Shown here piece after piece: positions 58,707 through 64,000 of a DNA stretch of 64,000 bases. Positions within the stretch are counted from its first letter, which is position 1. Every line of letters starts with the position of its first letter. The notes under the pieces are model-generated. The model made no database searches, was not told where the DNA came from, and was given only the letters and a program-made list of their open reading frames with translations. The stretch is taken from assembly GCA_016714085.1 (NCBI GenBank), contig JADJNW010000015.1, forward strand, positions 211,625 through 275,624. The letters run 5' to 3'. The DNA comes from Saprospiraceae bacterium. Lineage in GTDB: Bacteria > Bacteroidota > Bacteroidia > Chitinophagales > Saprospiraceae. The translations under genes and the position numbers were made by a program.

Positions 58707-59723
58707 ATGGTCATTTGGATAGCATTTTTAGTTTTGGTATTTTTTTTATTGGCACTTGATCTTGGCGTATTTCATAAAAATCCGCACTCGGTTTCTACCA
58801 AAGAAGCCATGGGCTGGACGATTCTGTGGGTCTCTTTAGCTTTTTCCTTCAGCATTGTTGTTTATTTCGCTTATGAAAGAGGTTGGGTGGCGAATCCTGA
58901 AAGTTTGGATGGCAAAGAAGCCGTATTGGAATATATTACGGGGTATCTCATTGAGCAGTCGCTCAGTATGGATAATATCTTTGTCATCGCGGTCATTTTT
59001 GCTTATTTTCAAATACCGAAAGCATATCAACACCGAGTACTATTCTGGGGGATTCTGGGCGCCCTCGTGTTTCGGGGCATTATGATTGGCATTGGTGTCG
59101 TTTTGATTCAAAAGTTTGAAATTATTATTTATTTCTTTGGCGTTTTATTACTTTATTCGGCATATAAAATGCTTCGGCACGGTGATACGGAGATCGAACC
59201 AAATAAAAATCCGGTTATCCGATTGTTTCGACGGTTTATGCCGGTTACTGGGAGTTTCAAGGGTAATCGATTCTTTGTAAAACGCGGACGACTAATAGCC
59301 GCAACGCCTTTATTTATTGCGCTTATCGTGGTAGAAACCACCGATGTGATGTTTGCAATCGATAGCATTCCCGCCATTTTTGGTGTCACGCGCGATCCAT
59401 TCATTGTATTTACTTCTAATATTTTTGCGATCATGGGCTTACGCTCGTTGTATTTTGTGCTGGCGGCGGTGCTCGACAAATTCCAATACCTCAAATACAG
59501 CTTGGTTTTTATCCTGGCTTTTGTAGGTGTCAAAATGCTTATAAGTCATTATGTGCATATTCCTTCATGGGTGTCACTTTCGGTGATCGTTGTATCCTTA
59601 ACCGTTGGTATTGCTGCATCCTGGTCGAGTTTTAAAGAAAATCGAGCGATAGAAAAAGAAAAGAAAAGCACGGACGACGAACAACAAAAAGAGAAAACCA
59701 GGCAAAATACAAGCATCGATTAA
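58707..59723 (+). CDS. TerC/Alx-family membrane protein
   Basis: This 338-residue integral membrane protein has nine or so helices. The TerC hallmarks are present: acidic residues in the first helix (LALDLGVFH), GYLIEQSLSMDNIFVIAVIF, VETTDVMFAIDSIPAIFGVT and FIVFTSNIFAIMGLRSLYFV. Family members such as Alx and TerC export or handle Mn2+ and are linked to tellurite resistance and pH response. The C-terminal 30 residues are a hydrophilic Lys/Glu/Gln tail. It is monocistronic or cotranscribed with MscS 63 bp downstream. Confidence 0.9.
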   Translation: MVIWIAFLVLVFFLLALDLGVFHKNPHSVSTKEAMGWTILWVSLAFSFSIVVYFAYERGWVANPESLDGKEAVLEYITGYLIEQSLSMDNIFVIAVIFAYFQIPKAYQHRVLFWGILGALVFRGIMIGIGVVLIQKFEIIIYFFGVLLLYSAYKMLRHGDTEIEPNKNPVIRLFRRFMPVTGSFKGNRFFVKRGRLIAATPLFIALIVVETTDVMFAIDSIPAIFGVTRDPFIVFTSNIFAIMGLRSLYFVLAAVLDKFQYLKYSLVFILAFVGVKMLISHYVHIPSWVSLSVIVVSLTVGIAASWSSFKENRAIEKEKKSTDDEQQKEKTRQNTSID

Positions 59724-59786
59724 ACTGTCTGGCGACTTTAATGGTTACAAGATTATTGCAGTTACTTTGCACAACCAAACTGCTTC

Positions 59787-60647
59787 ATGAAATTCCTTAG
59801 TATTATCTTACGAATTATAGCATTAGGGCTTCTTATTTACCTAAGATCCAATTATTACCCTTGGATTAGTCGATGGAATTTGAATACGCAATATGTTGAT
59901 CTCATCCTTGGCTTTTTTATTTTTATGCTTTCCGCTAATCTGGCAGCAGTGATTTTATCTCGATTGTATCGTCGCCGCGCACAGTTGAAAAGTGGGGAAA
60001 GAGATAATGTAATATTGGGTTTACAGAATATTTACTATTTATTAATTGCTGGGGCGATTATTATTACTATTCTTGCATTTTTAGGCATAGAACCGCACCA
60101 GTTATTTACTTCTTTGAGTATTGTAGCGGCTGCTATTGCAATTGTGACTAAAGATTATTTATCTGAAATTATAAGTGGCATCATAATTAGCTTTTCCAGT
60201 GAAATTTCAGTGGGAGATTATATCAAAATTGGAGAGCATAAAGGCAAGATTATAGATCTGAATCTCACCAAAATTGCATTTTTGAATGAAGATGATGATG
60301 TTATTTTTATTCCGAATAATACCGTTTTTAATAGTGAAATCGTTAATTATACCAAAAAGCAAATTCGGCGCGTCAGTGTAGAGTTTGAAGTGGCCCTACA
60401 GGCAATAGAATCTGTCGAATCGCTTGAAAGACATTTAGCAGAAGAATTGAGCGATTATCATAAGCATATCGAAAAAGATAGCTTTTGGCTGCGTGTGGTA
60501 GAAATTAGGAAAGATAGCGTCGCTTTGAAATTTCAATACGTATTGAAAAAAATCAACCGCGAACTGGAAATCGAAATCCGCCGCCGCACCGTGCGCCGCA
60601 TCGTGGATTATGTGAAAGCGCATTATGGCGCGAATGCAAAAGCTTGA
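59787..60647 (+). CDS. MscS-family mechanosensitive channel
   Basis: This 286-residue small-conductance channel would release osmolytes on hypo-osmotic shock. Three membrane helices come first (about 5-22, 32-56 and 77-98). The pore-lining helix follows (LFTSLSIVAAAIAIVTKDYL), then the beta domain (VGDYIKIGEHKGKIIDLNLT, DDVIFIPNNTVFNSEIVNYT) and the mixed C-terminal domain. The protein ends in a basic helix (ELEIEIRRRTVRRIVDYVKA). TTACTTTGC about 15 bp upstream resembles a -7 box with one change, leaving a short leader. Confidence 0.88.
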   Translation: MKFLSIILRIIALGLLIYLRSNYYPWISRWNLNTQYVDLILGFFIFMLSANLAAVILSRLYRRRAQLKSGERDNVILGLQNIYYLLIAGAIIITILAFLGIEPHQLFTSLSIVAAAIAIVTKDYLSEIISGIIISFSSEISVGDYIKIGEHKGKIIDLNLTKIAFLNEDDDVIFIPNNTVFNSEIVNYTKKQIRRVSVEFEVALQAIESVESLERHLAEELSDYHKHIEKDSFWLRVVEIRKDSVALKFQYVLKKINRELEIEIRRRTVRRIVDYVKAHYGANAKA

Positions 60648-60650
60648 TTA

Positions 60651-60687
60651 TTAAACATCTGATGACTTTAAGGCACCAGATGTTTAA
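60651..60687. terminator. Bidirectional terminator between MscS and TlpA genes
   Basis: TTAAACATCTGATG (60651-60664) and CACCAGATGTTTAA (60674-60687) are inverted copies with one mismatch, filling the 49-bp gap between convergent genes. Confidence 0.65.
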
Positions 60688-60696
60688 ACGTGAATC

Positions 60697-61851
60697 TTAT
60701 AAATCCAACAACCGAGTGATGATCGCTTCAATGTGTTGATCGCTTTCATTACCCAGGTAGCCCACTTCGTACTCAACTACTTTTCCAATTTTATCCAGAA
60801 TATAAAGCGTTGGCAACCCTGTCTTATCCACTGCAAACTCCGCCGCTATCGGATCGCCTTTTAGTAAAGTAAATTGGTATCCTTTTTCCTTCATGTAATC
60901 TATGGGTTTGCCATTATCTTGGAAGGTAAGGGCTAGGAAGACAACTGGTTTGTCTTTCAATTTTTGTTGCAATTGGCTCATAGCAGCAAGTGCATTGTGG
61001 CAAGGCTGGCACCAGGTTGCCCAAAAGTCCATCACCACTACTTTGCCTGCAAAATCTGATAACATGATTTCTTTTCCTTCATAATCACTTGTTTTCCAAT
61101 CAGGAGCACTTTCTCCGATTGACGGCCCGCCTACTGTATATGAGCGTTTAATAATATTTTCAGAAATTTTGATTTTAAAATCTTCAGCAGAAGCTATTTT
61201 TTCAGATGTTTTAAAATTTTTGATTTCATATACCAGATTGGCGTGTTTGCTATCCTTTTCTTGTCGAGTAATAATTTTTTCTACGTGAAAATCAGCAGCA
61301 TCGATGTAAATTTCAGCATAAAAGCCTTCTTGAGGAATATCAAATATTACTGGTTGTAGTAGATTGAGTCCTTGTTTTATTGGCTCACCTAATTTTGCAT
61401 TAAAATCCTGATATTGTTGCAGTAATTGCAAATACTGATAGGGCAAGGCACAAAACTGCACTTTTTGAGAATACAAAAGTCCTCCTAAACTTCGCAAATT
61501 ACTTTGCCATAAAGTATTAGAAGCTGGCTCTAAATAAAAGATGTCCTGTCCAATTTTACTAAGGTGAATCTCGTCTTTTGTTTTGGGAGATATTGCATTA
61601 ATTTTCATATTTTCAAAAGGAAAAGCGGCGGCCTCTTTTAAAGGAGTCACCTCAATATTCCCCTGATACGGCACAGTTTCCTCAGCAAGCCAATCCTCAC
61701 CATGATAGCTAAAATCAAATATTACTTTTGATGCGCTTGTCAATTTTTGGATAGCATTCTGAACCAATTCGTCTAACGATTTAGGTTCAACCCTTGGCTG
61801 GCAACTGAATACTATGATTGCTAAACCTATTAGGCAAATTTGTTTTTTCAT
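60697..61851 (-). CDS. TlpA-like thioredoxin-fold lipoprotein
   Basis: This 384-residue lipoprotein (lipobox IIVFSC) has an N-terminal beta-rich domain of the DUF2092/LolA-like type at about 25-235 (SKVIFDFSYHGEDWLAEETV, EGFYAEIYIDAADFHVEKII). A TlpA/ResA thioredoxin domain follows (SAPDWKTSDYEGKEIMLSDF), with the redox motif WCQPC around residue 280 and the cis-Pro region DKTGLPTLYILDKIG. It probably reduces or repairs disulfides in the periplasm. Upstream, on the minus strand, a fifth copy of the TAGCAAG-type motif precedes it. Confidence 0.85.
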   Translation of the reverse strand: MKKQICLIGLAIIVFSCQPRVEPKSLDELVQNAIQKLTSASKVIFDFSYHGEDWLAEETVPYQGNIEVTPLKEAAAFPFENMKINAISPKTKDEIHLSKIGQDIFYLEPASNTLWQSNLRSLGGLLYSQKVQFCALPYQYLQLLQQYQDFNAKLGEPIKQGLNLLQPVIFDIPQEGFYAEIYIDAADFHVEKIITRQEKDSKHANLVYEIKNFKTSEKIASAEDFKIKISENIIKRSYTVGGPSIGESAPDWKTSDYEGKEIMLSDFAGKVVVMDFWATWCQPCHNALAAMSQLQQKLKDKPVVFLALTFQDNGKPIDYMKEKGYQFTLLKGDPIAAEFAVDKTGLPTLYILDKIGKVVEYEVGYLGNESDQHIEAIITRLLDL

Positions 61852-61884
61852 ATCGTCCTCTACTTTATAGGAAGACGCTAAGGT

Positions 61885-61924
61885 TCAACAAATGTTACAG
61901 CCCTAATTTGTCTATTCTTGCTTT
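61885..61924 (-). promoter_or_regulatory. TAGCAAG-type motif (copy 5, minus strand) and -7 box
   Basis: On the minus strand AAGCAAGAATAGACAAATTA is followed by TAACATTTG. The G of the box is about 34 bases from the first base of the motif, one helical turn closer than in copies 1-4. It lies upstream of the TlpA-like gene and within the gap after the ggt stop codon. Confidence 0.4.
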
Positions 61925-61928
61925 TCTT

Positions 61929-63779
61929 TTACCACCCAATGCCATAATCCTCACCGTGATTGCTCGATCCGCCCCACATCGAGCCATTTTTTCGATCGAA
62001 AAAGATTGCATTGATAGGGCCGGAGGTACGGTCGTCTACTTCAAGGCGGTAACCCATCGAGCGGAGCGCCTTGCGCGTCCATGGAGGTGTGTCTTCCTGA
62101 ATGAGCATCACCCCGCGCCGGATTTCGTGCTGATCGAATGAGCCACGCATTTGGAAAGAATTCATATTAGCTGCTTCGGCCGCTTCTTGCACATTCATAC
62201 CAAATTCTACAACGTTTAAGAAAAATTGCAACAAATTCTGATCCTGGCTATCGCCGCCCTGCACCGCGAAAGAAAGATAAGGTTTGCCGCCTTTGAGTGC
62301 CATGGAAGGCGTGAGCGTCACGCGTGGGCGCTTACCTGGTTCGACTACATTGAAAGGACTTTCTTCTTTTTTTAAGACAAAACTCTGCATCCGCTGGCTC
62401 AAACCCACGCCAGTATTGCCTGCAATCACTGCCGGAATCCAGCCACCGCTGGGCGTCACCGACACAACCCAGCCTTCTTCGTCGGCTGCTTGAATAGAAG
62501 TCGTGCCCATATAAAATGCGTCATGTGGAAAATCTTCATTTTCATTGAACTTCGGCGCAGGCGCGTACGTAACATCCTTGTTCCACTTTTCAATCAAATC
62601 CAGATAAGGATTCACCTTACCTTCAAAAGAATAAGGATCGCCGGGCTTGATATTTTCATCATTCTTTTGCCAATTGATTTGTTGCACGCGCTGCTTGGCG
62701 TATTCTTTAGAAAGCAAGCCTTTGCGCGGTTCTTCAGGTGCGAAATAAGGATCGCCATAATAAAAATCGCGGTCGGCGAAGCTCATGTTCATCACTTGAT
62801 ACAGCGCGTGGAGATATTTCTCAGAGTTATAACTCATGCAATTCATATCCAATTGCTCCATCATATTCAAGGATTGTAATAGCACGGGTCCTTGCGTCCA
62901 GAAAGACAATTTATACACATCAATCCCTTTGTAAGTAACCATTTCCGGTTCTTCAATACGCACTTTCCAATTCGCTAAATCTTGCTTGGTAATCAAACCA
63001 CCTTGCTCTTGCGTTCCACGTGCAATTTCTTCAGCAATATCACCTTTATAAAAACGGTCATACGCCGCATAGATCGCTTCTTTTCTCGATTTACCCGCTT
63101 TTAAAGCAGATGCTTCCGCATCTACCAACTTTTGCAAAGTATTCAACAAATCGGTTTGCTTGAAAATCTCACCCGCATAAGGAGCTTCCCTATCTGCTTC
63201 ACCTAAATGCGTCAAGAACACCTTCTTTGAATAAGGCCAATCCTTAATTCGCTTTTTCTGCGCTTCGATACTATTCGCCGTTTGCGCTTCTATCGGATAA
63301 CCAGCCGCCATTTCCATCGCCGGAGCTAAGACTTGCTTCAGACTCATCGTGCCATACTCTGCCAACATCGTCATTAGACCACCCGGCGTGCCTGGTGTAG
63401 TAGCTGCAAGCGGGCCATACTGTGGCGGATACTTCATATCCTTACCTGTAAAGAACTCAGGAGTCGCTCCAGTAGGCGCTACACCCAATGCATTAATCGC
63501 AATAACTTTTCCTGTTTTCGGATGATAAATTAAAGCTTGTGTTTCACCGCCCCAACTCAGCACATCCCACATGGTACAAGTAGCTGCCAGCATTGCACAA
63601 GCAGCATCAATCGCATTACCCTTTTGTTGGAAAATAGTAGCACCCGCAGTAGCAGCCAAAGGTTTCCCTGTGATCGCCATCCAATGCTTTGCATGAAGAG
63701 CGGGCTTCTGTGTTTGTTGTGCAACCAGGAATAATGGTAAGCAACAGATTGTCAGGAATAAAGCAATTGTATTTTTCAT
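61929..63779 (-). CDS. ggt: Gamma-glutamyltransferase family protein
   Basis: This 616-residue exported enzyme of glutathione and gamma-glutamyl peptide breakdown has a signal peptide (LPLFLVAQQ). The N-terminal subunit shows the family's AAGATIFQQKGNAIDAACAM and MKYPPQYGPLAATTPGTPGG. The autoprocessing site is at TTSIQAADEEGWVVSVTPSG near residue 425, with the catalytic Thr in MGTTS. The small subunit contains GNTGVGLSQRMQSF, RPRVTLTPSMALKGGKPYLS and a Gly-Gly-Asp oxyanion loop (FAVQGGDSQDQN). The motif is TTS rather than the usual TTH, as in several bacterial relatives. The protein is complete and intact. Confidence 0.88.
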   Translation of the reverse strand: MKNTIALFLTICCLPLFLVAQQTQKPALHAKHWMAITGKPLAATAGATIFQQKGNAIDAACAMLAATCTMWDVLSWGGETQALIYHPKTGKVIAINALGVAPTGATPEFFTGKDMKYPPQYGPLAATTPGTPGGLMTMLAEYGTMSLKQVLAPAMEMAAGYPIEAQTANSIEAQKKRIKDWPYSKKVFLTHLGEADREAPYAGEIFKQTDLLNTLQKLVDAEASALKAGKSRKEAIYAAYDRFYKGDIAEEIARGTQEQGGLITKQDLANWKVRIEEPEMVTYKGIDVYKLSFWTQGPVLLQSLNMMEQLDMNCMSYNSEKYLHALYQVMNMSFADRDFYYGDPYFAPEEPRKGLLSKEYAKQRVQQINWQKNDENIKPGDPYSFEGKVNPYLDLIEKWNKDVTYAPAPKFNENEDFPHDAFYMGTTSIQAADEEGWVVSVTPSGGWIPAVIAGNTGVGLSQRMQSFVLKKEESPFNVVEPGKRPRVTLTPSMALKGGKPYLSFAVQGGDSQDQNLLQFFLNVVEFGMNVQEAAEAANMNSFQMRGSFDQHEIRRGVMLIQEDTPPWTRKALRSMGYRLEVDDRTSGPINAIFFDRKNGSMWGGSSNHGEDYGIGW

Positions 63780-63834
63780 GATGCGGATTTTAGGTGAACA
63801 AATTGTATCTTAAAATACCCAATTTGCGTTTATC

Positions 63835-63867
63835 CAAATTTACATACTGATCCGTAATTTAGACAAA
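63835..63867 (-). promoter_or_regulatory. Candidate promoter of ggt
   Basis: On the minus strand TAAATTTG (63842-63835) matches the -7 box, 55 bp upstream of the start codon. TTTG at 63867-63864 would be a -33 box with a 21-bp spacer. Nothing else is visible in 63780-64000. Confidence 0.4.
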
Positions 63868-64000
63868 ACAAACGCGTATAAAATAGTTGTATTTATCAAA
63901 AAATATAGAGTAATAGATAAAGAACTTCTTCCTTATGCTTATAAACAGGTTGCGACAGCTAAAAAATACAAAGCATAGGCTTCTAAGATAGTTGCAATCG

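Overview
The window is from a Bacteroidota genome, most likely a Saprospirales/Lewinella-type marine or wastewater lineage. The evidence is two SusC/SusD glycan-uptake systems, type 9 secretion sorting tails of both kinds (type A on four proteins, a CHU_C/type B tail on one), an ExbB-ExbD-ExbD energiser, BatE, a DUF4293 protein, OstA-like protein, and promoters of the Bacteroidota form TTTG-N19-TAnnTTTG. There is no rRNA, CRISPR array or complete insertion sequence. Placement below phylum is inference from gene content.

Layout. 1-10.2 kb: a starch/maltodextrin utilisation locus (truncated propeller-LuxR sensor/regulator, SusC, SusD, a SusE/F-like lipoprotein with three near-identical C-terminal modules, and a GH13 cyclomaltodextrinase-like enzyme). 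10.3-13.5 kb: a large VPS10/BNR propeller protein. 13.5-14.0 kb: a patch of palindromes with a 124-bp terminal-inverted-repeat element. 14.0-21.2 kb: a secreted-protein island (outer-membrane barrel, two paralogous NHL propellers, an M23 peptidase and an FG-GAP/UnbV protein). Four of these genes have the same upstream motif, TAGCAAGRATRGACAAA, at nearly constant distance from a -7 box. 21.2-34.6 kb: mostly housekeeping genes (decayed MGH1-like glycosidase, TatD, tRNA-Ser, ExbB/ExbD cluster, DUF4293, FAD oxidoreductase, OstA, BatE, rpmA and rplU, PDZ aspartyl protease, AraC regulator). 35-56 kb: the most unusual part, a SusC/SusD pair followed by three very large paralogous FG-GAP/UnbV (CRTAC1-type) lipoproteins, a small lipoprotein, a type B T9SS protein and a TonB-dependent receptor with a ruined N-terminus. 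56-64 kb: another TonB-dependent receptor, a TerC protein, MscS, a TlpA-like thioredoxin lipoprotein and gamma-glutamyltransferase.

The best candidates for something new are in the 40-56 kb island. Short repetitive DNA has entered the reading frames of the giant FG-GAP lipoproteins without destroying them. A GC-rich element of about 30 bp occurs six times, each time replacing the middle of a Ca-binding-type NxDGxF loop. Three unrelated heptamer repeat tracts sit at the same surface-loop position in all three paralogues, and one paralogue also has an 8-bp tandem repeat. The third paralogue directly follows a SusC-like receptor that has no SusD, which suggests the lipoprotein may act as its partner.

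Caution on sequence quality. At least a dozen genes are split by single-base indels, mostly at homopolymers, and these include the essential ribosomal gene rpmA. I therefore read most of them as consensus errors. I annotate such genes as one CDS and reserve 'pseudogene' for the two loci where damage goes beyond single indels.
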